The notes beneath the pieces are model-generated. The model saw only the letters and a list, made by a program, of their open reading frames with translations. It had not been told where the DNA came from and did not search any database. From BP-133 sp040756995 (lineage in GTDB: Bacteria > Actinomycetota > Acidimicrobiia > IMCC26256 > BP-133), in NCBI GenBank assembly GCA_040756995.1, contig JBFLYK010000029.1, forward strand, positions 1-64,000: a stretch of DNA of 64,000 nucleotides, written 5' to 3'. Of this stretch, positions 7,962-20,487 are shown piece by piece (position 1 is the stretch's first letter; every line of letters starts with the position of its first letter). The position numbers were made by a program, and so were the translations under genes.

Positions 7962-9878
7962 GTGGCGAAGATTCCGGGCCTCGATCCCGACCGGAAGAGC
8001 AACAACGGAGACGGGGCCAACGGCAGTCCCCCCGGGTCGAACCAGCCTGGAGGGTCCGCCGCCGGCCAGCCGGCGCCGTTCCTGCAGAACCGTCGCAACC
8101 AGATCCTCGCCGCAGTCCTCATGCTGGCCGCTCTGCTCATCGTCCCGATGATGGGGATGGGCAGCCCGCCCATGAACGAGAAGCAGTTGTCCGAGGTCCT
8201 GGCCTCGCTGCCCACTGGACAGCTCGACGGCCACAAGATCGCCAAAGCCACCATTGACGACGACAACCGCGAGCTGCTGCTGAGGCTGGACAACGACGAG
8301 GAGTTCCGGGCCTCGTACCCCAACCAGTTCGGGACCGAGCTGGTCAAGGAACTGCAGGCGGCCGGCATCCCGTTCACGACCGAACCGATCCACAAGGCCT
8401 CGCCGATCGGCGCCATCGCCGCCATGTTCCTGCCCGTCCTGCTGATCATCGCCTTCTTTGTGTGGATGTCGAAGAAGGGCGCCATGGGCATGGGCGGCAC
8501 CAGCAACGCCAAGGCCTTCACCACCACCAAGGCCGAGCTGCCCGAGCCGCCGACCGCCCGCTTCAGCGACGTCGTCGGCTGCGACGAGGCCGTCGAGGAG
8601 CTCTCCGAGATCGTGAGCTTCCTCCACGACCCCACCCACTTCGAGGCCGCCGGCGCCCGCATGCCCCGCGGCTTCCTCCTGGTCGGCCCGCCCGGGACCG
8701 GCAAGACCCTCCTCGCCCGGGCCGTGGCCGGCGAGGCCGGCGTGCCCTTCTACTCGGCGGCCGGCTCCGACTTCTCCGAGATGTTCGTCGGCGTGGGCGC
8801 CGCCCGGGTCCGCGATCTCTTCGCCAAGGCCAAGAAGACCGGCGGCATCGTCTTCCTCGACGAGATCGACTCCGTCGGACGGGCCCGCAACGGCAACGCC
8901 CCCGGCGGCGGCTCCAACGACGAAAGGGAGTCGACCCTCAACGCCCTCCTGGTCGAGATGGACGGATTCGGCAAGGAGTCCAACGTCGTGGTGATCGGGG
9001 CCACCAACCGGCCCGACATCCTCGACCCGGCGCTGACCCGGGCCGGCCGCTTCGACCGCCAGGTCACCGTGGCGCCGCCCGACCGCCGCGGCCGCACCCG
9101 CCTGCTCGACCTGTACGCCAAGGACCGCACCATGGGGCCCGACGTCGACTTCGTCGCCCTGGCCCGCCGCACCCCCGGTCTCACCGGCGCCGACATCTGC
9201 AACCTCGTCAACCAGGCCGCCCTCGAGGCCGCCCGGGCCAAGCGGGGGGTCATCAACTCCGGGGACTTCGACGAGGCGCTGGCCACGGTGATGATGGGCC
9301 GGGCCCGCAAGTCGGCCGTCGTCACCGAGCGGGACCGGGAGGTCACCGCCTGGCACGAGGCCGGCCACACGGTGGCGGCGCTGGTCCTGCCCGACGCCAA
9401 CGACCCGGTGCAGGTCACGATCGTGCCCCGCGGCCCGGCCGGCGGCGTCACCTGGATGGGCGGCGACGACAACTCCTTCATGACCCGCTCCCAGGCCCGG
9501 GCCCAGCTCGTCGTGGCCCTCGGCGGACGGGCGGCGGAGGAGCTGCTGCTCGACGGCGACTTCACCCAGGGCGCGTCCGGCGACCTGCAGTCGGCCACCG
9601 GCCTGGCGACCCAGATGGTCACCAAGTGGGGGATGTCGGACCTCGGTCTGGCGGCCATGGACCCCGACCGGATCGTCTTCGGCGGGATCGGCGACAAGGT
9701 CCACGCCGAGATCGACAACATGCTCAAGGACGCGCTGGAGTCGGCCCGCACGCTGCTGGCCGAGCACCGGGCGCTGTTCGACGCCGTGGTGCGGGAGCTG
9801 CTCGACGAGGACACCGTCGACATCGAGCGCCTGAAGGCCATCTGGGCCGAGGTGCAGTCGCCCTCCCTCGTGGCGTAG
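7962..9878 (+). CDS. ftsH: ATP-dependent zinc metalloprotease FtsH
   Basis: FtsH is a membrane-bound AAA+ protease that degrades misfolded membrane proteins and selected regulators. The 638-residue protein has two membrane segments (about 48-66 and 148-169) around an external loop, Walker A GPPGTGKT (242-249), Walker B VFLDEID (297-303), the second region of homology (NRPDILDPALTRAGRFDR), the zinc motif HEAGH (465-469) and the third ligand Asp541. I chose GTG 7962 because GACGAGGAG lies about 8 bases upstream; the reading frame is open to 7851 but that extension is unlike FtsH. The C-terminus is short and lacks a long tail. The gene is monocistronic in appearance. Confidence 0.96.
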   Translation: MAKIPGLDPDRKSNNGDGANGSPPGSNQPGGSAAGQPAPFLQNRRNQILAAVLMLAALLIVPMMGMGSPPMNEKQLSEVLASLPTGQLDGHKIAKATIDDDNRELLLRLDNDEEFRASYPNQFGTELVKELQAAGIPFTTEPIHKASPIGAIAAMFLPVLLIIAFFVWMSKKGAMGMGGTSNAKAFTTTKAELPEPPTARFSDVVGCDEAVEELSEIVSFLHDPTHFEAAGARMPRGFLLVGPPGTGKTLLARAVAGEAGVPFYSAAGSDFSEMFVGVGAARVRDLFAKAKKTGGIVFLDEIDSVGRARNGNAPGGGSNDERESTLNALLVEMDGFGKESNVVVIGATNRPDILDPALTRAGRFDRQVTVAPPDRRGRTRLLDLYAKDRTMGPDVDFVALARRTPGLTGADICNLVNQAALEAARAKRGVINSGDFDEALATVMMGRARKSAVVTERDREVTAWHEAGHTVAALVLPDANDPVQVTIVPRGPAGGVTWMGGDDNSFMTRSQARAQLVVALGGRAAEELLLDGDFTQGASGDLQSATGLATQMVTKWGMSDLGLAAMDPDRIVFGGIGDKVHAEIDNMLKDALESARTLLAEHRALFDAVVRELLDEDTVDIERLKAIWAEVQSPSLVA

Positions 9879-9905
9879 GCAGCAATGCCCCTCGGGGCCC
9901 CCGGG

Positions 9906-9911
9906 TAGCCT
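9906..9911 (+). promoter_or_regulatory. Candidate -10 box for leaderless gnd-zwf transcript
   Basis: TAGCCT lies 7 bases before the GTG start of gnd, with no Shine-Dalgarno sequence between. The same hexamer at nearly the same distance precedes the GH57 gene at 31447. Confidence 0.45.
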
Positions 9912-9918
9912 CGGTGCC

Positions 9919-10785
9919 GTGAAGATCGGCATGGTGGGCCTGGGCCGGATGGGCGGGAACATGGCCGAGCGGCTGCGCCGCTCCGGCCAGGAGGTCGTCG
10001 GCTACGACCGCAACGCTGAGATCGCCGACGTGAAGTCGCTGGCCGAGCTGGCGCAGGCGCTACCCGTCCCCCGGGTGGTGTGGGTCATGGTCCCCGCCGG
10101 TGACCCGACGCGCTCGACGATCACCGACCTCGGCGAGCTGCTGTCGGCCGGGGATCTCGTCATCGACGGCGGCAACTCCAACTACCGCGACTCCATCGCC
10201 CATGCCGAAACGCTGGCCGGCAAGGGCATCGGGTTCGTCGACGCCGGCGTGTCGGGCGGGGTGTGGGGGCTGGAGAACGGTTACGGCCTGATGGTGGGCG
10301 GCGATCCGGCCCACGTGGAGCTCATCCGGCCGGTGCTCGAGGGGCTGGCCCCGGAAGGGGGCCTCGTCCACGCCGGGCCGGTCGGGGCGGGCCACTTCAC
10401 CAAGATGGTGCACAACGGCATCGAGTACGGGCTGATGCAGGCCTACGCCGAAGGGCTGGAGCTGTTGCGGGCCTCGGAGCTCGGCATCGACGTCCCCGGC
10501 GCCGTGAAGGCCTGGCGGCACGGCACGGTCATCCGGTCGTGGCTGCTCGACCTTCTCGACCGGGCGCTCGACGAGGATCCCGGGCTCGAGCAGCTCAAGG
10601 GCTGGGCCGACGACTCCGGCGAGGGCCGCTGGACGGTGCAGGAAGCGGTCCGGCTGGCGGTGCCGGCCCCGGCCATCTCCGCCGCCCTGTTCGCCCGCTT
10701 CGCCTCCCGGCAGGACGAGTCACCGGCCATGAAGGTCATCGCCGCGCTCCGCCAGCAGTTCGGCGGTCACGCGGTGCACACGTGA
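9919..10785 (+). CDS. gnd: 6-phosphogluconate dehydrogenase, short form
   Basis: This enzyme oxidatively decarboxylates 6-phosphogluconate to ribulose-5-phosphate. The 288-residue protein is the short form, lacking the long C-terminal domain of the about 470-residue Gnd. It has the Rossmann motif GMVGLGRMG (4-12), DGGNSNYRD, DAGVSGGVWGLENGYGLMVGG and the catalytic K-x-x-HN in HFTKMVHNGIEYG. Short-type enzymes are often NAD-preferring, but I cannot tell the cofactor here. Its TGA overlaps the GTG of zwf, so the two oxidative pentose-phosphate enzymes form an operon. No opcA, pgl, tal or tkt gene is adjacent. Confidence 0.92.
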   Translation: MKIGMVGLGRMGGNMAERLRRSGQEVVGYDRNAEIADVKSLAELAQALPVPRVVWVMVPAGDPTRSTITDLGELLSAGDLVIDGGNSNYRDSIAHAETLAGKGIGFVDAGVSGGVWGLENGYGLMVGGDPAHVELIRPVLEGLAPEGGLVHAGPVGAGHFTKMVHNGIEYGLMQAYAEGLELLRASELGIDVPGAVKAWRHGTVIRSWLLDLLDRALDEDPGLEQLKGWADDSGEGRWTVQEAVRLAVPAPAISAALFARFASRQDESPAMKVIAALRQQFGGHAVHT

Positions 10786-12221
10786 GCGTGGGTGGCGCCC
10801 CGAGCTCCCGGCAGCTGGCCTCCGGCGCCCGGCCCCGGGCCGACGCCCTCGTGCTCTTCGGCGCCACCGGGGACCTGGCCTACAAGAAGCTCTTCCCCGC
10901 CCTCTACCACCTGGTGGCCCGGCGGGTGCTCGACGGCCGGCCGATCATCGGCGTAGCCGCCTCCGAGGTGACCGATGACGGCCTCCGACAGCGGGCCCGG
11001 GACTCGATCGCCGCCGCCGGCCTTCCCAACGTCGACCGGGCGGTGCTCGACCGGCTGACCGACTCGCTCGTCTACGTGAGTGGCAACTACCAGGACCTCA
11101 CGACCTTCGAGCGCCTCGCCGAACGCCTCAAAGGCTGCGTGCACCCGATGTTCTACCTGGCCATCCCCCCGAGCCTGTTCGACGACGTGGCGTCGGGGCT
11201 GGCCCACGCCGGGCTGGCCGACGGCGCCCGGGTGGTGGTCGAGAAGCCCTTCGGCCGTGACCGGGCGTCGGCCCGGGAGCTCAACGCCGTGCTCCACCGG
11301 TACTTCCCCGAGGAGGAGATCTTCCGGATCGACCATTACCTCGGCAAGGAAGCGGTGGAGAACCTGCTGGTGTTCCGGTTCGGCAACACGCTGCTCGAGC
11401 CGGTGTGGAACCGCCGCTACGTGGCCAGTTTCCAGGTGACGATGGCCGAGAGCTTCGGGATCGGGTCACGGGGCCGGTTCTACGAGGAGGCGGGCGCCAT
11501 CCGCGACGTCGTCCAGAACCATCTGCTGCAGGTCGTGACGCTGGTGGCGATGGAACCGCCGGTTGGGGTCGGCGCCGAGGCGCTGCGCGACGAGCGCGTC
11601 AAGGTCCTCAAGGCCATGGAGCCGGTCGACCCGGCCCAGGTCGTCCGGGGCCAGTATCGCGGCTATCGCCAGGAGCAGGGGGTGGCGCCCGACTCCGACG
11701 TGGAGACCTTCGCCGCCCTGCGCCTGTCCATCGAATCATGGCGCTGGGCCGGTGTGCCGTTCTACGTGCGCGCCGGGAAGAGCCTGGCGGCGTCGGCCAC
11801 CGAGGTGGTGGTGGAGTTCAAGCGGCCGCCCCGACTGCTCTTCGCCGCCCCCGGCTCGCCGCGGCCCCATCCCAACCACCTGCGGTTCTGCCTCGGCCCG
11901 GCCGAAGCGGTCAGCTTCACCCTCGAGGTCAAGGCGCTGGGCGAGGAACTCGTCAGCCGGCCGACCGACTTCTCCACCACGCCCGACGCCTTCGGCAGCG
12001 GCCGGGTCGCCGACGCCTACGAGCGGCTCCTCGACGACGCGCTCGAGGGAGACGCCCGCCGCTTCGCCCGCGAAGATTCGGTGGACGAGGCGTGGCGCGT
12101 CGTGGCGCCGGTGCTCGAGCACCCCGCTCCGGTGTTGCCCTACGAACCCGGCTCCTGGGGCCCGCCGGAAGCCGACCGCATCATCGAGGGCGACGACTGC
12201 TGGCACTCCCCGAAGGGGTAG
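10782..12221 (+). CDS. zwf: Glucose-6-phosphate dehydrogenase
   Basis: G6PD feeds glucose-6-phosphate into the oxidative pentose phosphate pathway and makes NADPH. The 479-residue protein carries the nucleotide-binding loop LFGATGDLAYKKL (25-37), the active-site RIDHYLGKE (182-190), and VVVEKPFGRD upstream of it. The C-terminal domain is full length. I chose GTG 10782 because it forms a GTGA overlap with gnd and leaves a normal short N-terminus; the frame is open far upstream within gnd only as a shadow. A second GTG at 10788 is also possible. Confidence 0.95.
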   Translation: MSVGGAPSSRQLASGARPRADALVLFGATGDLAYKKLFPALYHLVARRVLDGRPIIGVAASEVTDDGLRQRARDSIAAAGLPNVDRAVLDRLTDSLVYVSGNYQDLTTFERLAERLKGCVHPMFYLAIPPSLFDDVASGLAHAGLADGARVVVEKPFGRDRASARELNAVLHRYFPEEEIFRIDHYLGKEAVENLLVFRFGNTLLEPVWNRRYVASFQVTMAESFGIGSRGRFYEEAGAIRDVVQNHLLQVVTLVAMEPPVGVGAEALRDERVKVLKAMEPVDPAQVVRGQYRGYRQEQGVAPDSDVETFAALRLSIESWRWAGVPFYVRAGKSLAASATEVVVEFKRPPRLLFAAPGSPRPHPNHLRFCLGPAEAVSFTLEVKALGEELVSRPTDFSTTPDAFGSGRVADAYERLLDDALEGDARRFAREDSVDEAWRVVAPVLEHPAPVLPYEPGSWGPPEADRIIEGDDCWHSPKG

Positions 12222-12231
12222 GGCCCCGGCA

Positions 12232-12576
12232 CTATCCGGCCTTCTTCGCTCCCCTCGCCCGGGGGGTGCGGCCCTCCCCGTTGCCTTCCGGGACGGACTT
12301 CTTCGCCGGAGCCTTGGCCGCCTTCCGGGCCGTCGTCGGCCGCACGGCCTGCTCGTGGTCGTGGATGTGGGCCTCGCCCTCGTGTTCCTTCTCGAAGTTC
12401 TCGTGGGGGTAGTGGGCGTGGCTCAGCGCGGCGTGGTCGTGCTCGTGCTCGTGCCGCGAGCTCAGATGCACGAAGCCGCCCGAGGCCTCGTTGTAGTTGT
12501 GCGTCACGTGGTAGTGGGCGTGCTTGTGCGCCAGCGCCTCGTGATCATGCTGTTCAAAACTGTCGTGATCCGACAT
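12232..12576 (-). CDS. His-rich protein with Lys/Ala-rich tail
   Basis: A 114-residue protein made of two unlike parts. Residues 1-74 contain 20 histidines, many in HxH, HEHEHDH or DHE patterns with acidic neighbours, which suggests a divalent-metal buffer. Residues 80-114 are basic and rich in Ala, Lys and Pro (TTARKAAKAPAKKS, RTPRARGAKKAG), like the tails of histone-H1-like or nucleoid proteins. A Shine-Dalgarno GGAG lies 8 bases before the ATG. The gene converges on zwf with only 10 bases between, and its start faces glgX. No known family is recognised; metal binding and nucleic-acid contact are inferred from composition. Confidence 0.75.
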   Translation of the reverse strand: MSDHDSFEQHDHEALAHKHAHYHVTHNYNEASGGFVHLSSRHEHEHDHAALSHAHYPHENFEKEHEGEAHIHDHEQAVRPTTARKAAKAPAKKSVPEGNGEGRTPRARGAKKAG

Positions 12577-12662
12577 CGCTATCTCCAGGTGTCGTCTCGC
12601 AATCGCTCACGCGTCTACCCAGCGGCTTGGCAGGTCAACCCAGGAACCGGCGCTCGACCGAA

Positions 12663-12689
12663 TTGACCGGTTGTTCCCCCGGGTAAGGT
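12663..12689 (+). promoter_or_regulatory. Candidate promoter of glgX-treY-treZ
   Basis: TTGACC (12663-12668) and TAAGGT (12684-12689) are separated by 15 bases, slightly short for a housekeeping promoter. The -10 lies 9 bases before the ATG at 12699, and there is no clear Shine-Dalgarno sequence, so the transcript may be leaderless. Confidence 0.45.
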
Positions 12690-12698
12690 GCCGGGGCG

Positions 12699-17594
<4,896 letters not shown>

Positions 17595-17598
<4 letters not shown>

Positions 17599-19352
17599 CG
17601 ACGTTTTCGGTCTGGGCGCCCAGGGCGGCGGAGCGGGTGGATCTCGTCCTGCCCGGGCTCCGCCGCCTGGTCGAGATGACGCCGGCCGACCGGGCGGGCT
17701 GGTGGGCGGTCGACGTGCCCGACGCCGGGCCGGGGACCGATTACGAGTTCTCGATCGACGGCGGGCCGGCGCGGCCCGATCCTCGTTCGCCGTTCCAACC
17801 CGAGGGTGTGCATGGGCCGTCGCGGGTCGTGGACCATTCGGCGTTCCAGTGGACCGACGATCAGTGGCGCGGCGCGGCGCCGTTGTCGGCGGCGTTGATC
17901 TACGAGGCCCACGTCGGGACCTTCACGCCGGAGGGCACGTTCGAGGCGGCGATCGACCGGTTGGGCCACCTTGTCGACCTCGGCGTGACGCACCTCGAGC
18001 TGCTGCCGGTGGTGCAGTTTCCGGGCCGGCGGGGCTGGGGCTACGACGGCGTCGACCTCTTCGCCCCGCACCACGCCTACGGCGGGCCGGAAGGGCTCAA
18101 GCGCCTCGTCGACGCCTGCCACGGTGCCGGGATCGGCGTGATCCTCGATGTCGTCTACAACCACCTGGGGCCGGACGGGAACTACCTCGGCGCCTACGGG
18201 CCGTACTTCACCGACCGGTACCACACACCGTGGGGAGACGCCGTCAACTACGACGACGCCGGCAGCCACGAAGTGCGGGACTTCGTCTGCGACAACGCCT
18301 GTCACTGGCTCGAGCACTACCACGTGGACGGGCTCCGCCTCGACGCCGTCCATGCCATCTTCGACTCGTCGGCCGTCCACATCCTCGAGGAGATGGCCCG
18401 CCGGGTGGCCGGGCTCCAGGCCCGCCTGGGGCGGCGCAAGTTCCTCATCGCCGAGAGCGACCTCAACGACCCCAAGCTGGTGCGGGCGCCGGAGGCCGGC
18501 GGCTACGGGCTCGACGCCGCCTGGAGCGACGACTTCCACCACGCCCTGCACTCCGCCCTGACCGGCGAGACCGCCGGCTACTACGAGGACTTCGGCGGCC
18601 TGGCGCCCCTCGCCCGGGCCCTGGAGCGGGGCTACGTCTACGCCGGGGAGTACTCGCCGCACCGCAGCCGCCGCCACGGCCGGCCGCTGACCGGCGTCCC
18701 GGCCTCCCGCCTCCTCGGCTACCTCCAGAACCACGACCAGGTCGGCAACCGGGCTGCCGGCGAGCGGTCGTCAGCCCTGATGAGCACCGGCCGGCTCCAC
18801 ATCGCCGCCGCCGTGGTTCTGCTCGGCCCGTTCGTGCCGATGCTGTTCCAGGGTGAGGAGTGGGGCGCCTCGACGCCGTTCCAGTACTTCACCGACCACA
18901 TCGACCCGGAGCTCGGCCGCGCGGTCAGCGAGGGACGGCGCCGGGAGTTCTCGGCCTTCGGCTGGAAACCCGAGGACGTCCCCGACCCCCAGGACCCCGC
19001 CACCTTCGAGCGCTCCGTCCTCGACTGGGCGGAGCTCGACAAGGATCCCCACGCCGCGCTCCTCGACTGGCACAAGCGCCTGATCACCCTCCGCCGCCGG
19101 ATCCCCGCCCTCTCCGACGGCGACTTCGACCGGGTTCACACCACCTGGGACGAAGAAGCCCAGTGGTGGTTCGTCCTCCACCGAGGCGAGGTCAGCATCG
19201 CCGTCAACCTTTCCGATGCCGCTCAGGTGGTGCCGGTCCCGGACGAAACCGACACGATCCTGCTGGCCTCCGATCCCGCCCTCACGGAGATGGGTGGCCG
19301 ATCCCTTCGACTCGGCCCCGATTCCGTGGCCGTCCTCGGCCCGCCGGACTAG
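17595..19352 (+). CDS. treZ: Malto-oligosyltrehalose trehalohydrolase
   Basis: TreZ hydrolyses maltooligosyl trehalose to free trehalose, completing the TreY-TreZ route. The 585-residue protein starts with a CBM48-like domain (TTFSVWAPRAAERVDLVL), then YEAHVGTFTPEGTF, VILDVVYNHLGPDGNYLG, nucleophile Asp250 in DGLRLDAVHA, Glu287 in LIAESDLNDP and LQNHDQVGNRA. I chose ATG 17595 because it overlaps the treY stop (ATGA) and begins right at the family N-terminus. The length matches the family. It is the last gene of the operon. Confidence 0.95.
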
Positions 19353-19367
19353 CGGCGGCCGGGCGAC

Positions 19368-20231
19368 CTAGCGGCCCGAGTCCTCCAGGCGGCGGATCAG
19401 GGCGGCCCGGCGAGCCTCCAGGGCGGCCATCCGGCGGGCGGCGGCTTCGAGCTGGGCGGTCAGGCGCTCGGCTTCGGACCGGACGGTCTCGACGTCGTCG
19501 TCGAGGACCAGCTCACCGGTGTCGTCGTCCTCGTCGAAGGCCAGGAGCGGGCCGTCGACCAGGATGAGCTCGTCATCGTCCTCATCGCCGTCGTCGACGT
19601 CTTCGAGGGCGGCGAGGGCGTCGGTGATCCGCCCGATCGGGCGCAGGCCGTGGCGCTCGTCGTCGAGCCCTTCGGTGAAGCGGTCGATCCCCGATGCCGC
19701 CTCCAGGGCGGCGGTGGCGATCGACATGCAGCCGAGGCAATAGGTCAGGTCCTCGTCGTAGCCCAGCTCCTCACCGGTGTTGGTCACGACGACCGCCGGT
19801 GACGAGGAGAAGGTCTCGCCGCAGGCCCGGCACGTCCAGTTCGCCAGCTCCTCCCGCACGGCCAGGGGATGCACGTGCCGGAGGTCGTCGACCAGCTGCA
19901 GCGCCCGGCGGAGGGTGTCGGGCGGGAGGGCGGCCTCGAACCGGTCGGCCAGCGACGAATCCTCGAGGCACTCCGCCTTCCAGAAGGCGAAGGTCAACAG
20001 CTCCTGGGTGGCGGGCACCGGCTCCTCGCCGCCGTGGCGGGCGAACCAGCGCTCCACGAACCGACGGTTGCGGGCGGCCTGCTTGCGGTTGGTCTCGGCC
20101 GGCAGCAGCCGCCGGGCCACGACCACCGCCTCCACCAGCGAGTCGAGCAGGGCGAAACCCGTCAGGTCGCCGCCGTTGTCGAGATACGCACGCAACGAGG
20201 GCGGACGGATGTACTGCTCTTCAGGCGACAT
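19368..20231 (-). CDS. Zinc-ribbon/coiled-coil protein of unknown function
   Basis: The 287-residue protein has a helical N-terminal half (AETNRKQAARNRRFVERWFARHG, LLTFAFWKAECLED), a central zinc-ribbon-like unit with two Cys pairs (WTCRACGETF and TYCLGCM, about 40 residues apart), an acidic linker rich in Asp/Glu (DVDDGDEDDDELILVDG) and a C-terminal coiled coil (about 245-285). I chose the ATG at 20231 because the 20 extra residues upstream look non-coding. It converges on treZ. I do not recognise a family; the layout suggests a soluble scaffold or regulatory protein. Confidence 0.7.
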   Translation of the reverse strand: MSPEEQYIRPPSLRAYLDNGGDLTGFALLDSLVEAVVVARRLLPAETNRKQAARNRRFVERWFARHGGEEPVPATQELLTFAFWKAECLEDSSLADRFEAALPPDTLRRALQLVDDLRHVHPLAVREELANWTCRACGETFSSSPAVVVTNTGEELGYDEDLTYCLGCMSIATAALEAASGIDRFTEGLDDERHGLRPIGRITDALAALEDVDDGDEDDDELILVDGPLLAFDEDDDTGELVLDDDVETVRSEAERLTAQLEAAARRMAALEARRAALIRRLEDSGR

Positions 20232-20487
20232 CACTCGCGTGCCTCCGTACCGGTGGCCCGACGGTCGAAGCCGTGAAATTCTATGCCGCACGTGCGCAAA
20301 TGCGGCGTCGACGTCGGTTTCCGGTTGTCCCCAGCTTCCCCAGTCCTTGCTCTGGTAAGGGTACTTCGGATCCCGACAAAGCGCCCCAAATGCCCCGAAA
20401 ATCCACGGCTTCAGCCACTGGTCTGTAAAAACTGCCTCAACGACTTGCCACGCTGCGTGGGACTCCGGCCTCGGAGGGTCAGCGCCC

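Noticed and set aside
7925..8257. ATG right after AAAGGAGGG, opening an Arg-rich ORF upstream of and into ftsH
   Set aside because: The ribosome site touches the ATG with no spacing, and most of the ORF is a +1 shadow of ftsH.
10263..10781. Long N-terminal extension of zwf
   Set aside because: It lies inside gnd in another frame and is Arg/Gly-rich; the GTGA overlap gives a normal start.
20232..20487. Possible RNA gene in the AT-richer gap between glgP and the zinc-ribbon gene
   Set aside because: I could only find weak stems (for example CCACG-CTG-CGTGG at about 20458) and no tRNA-like cloverleaf or conserved motif.
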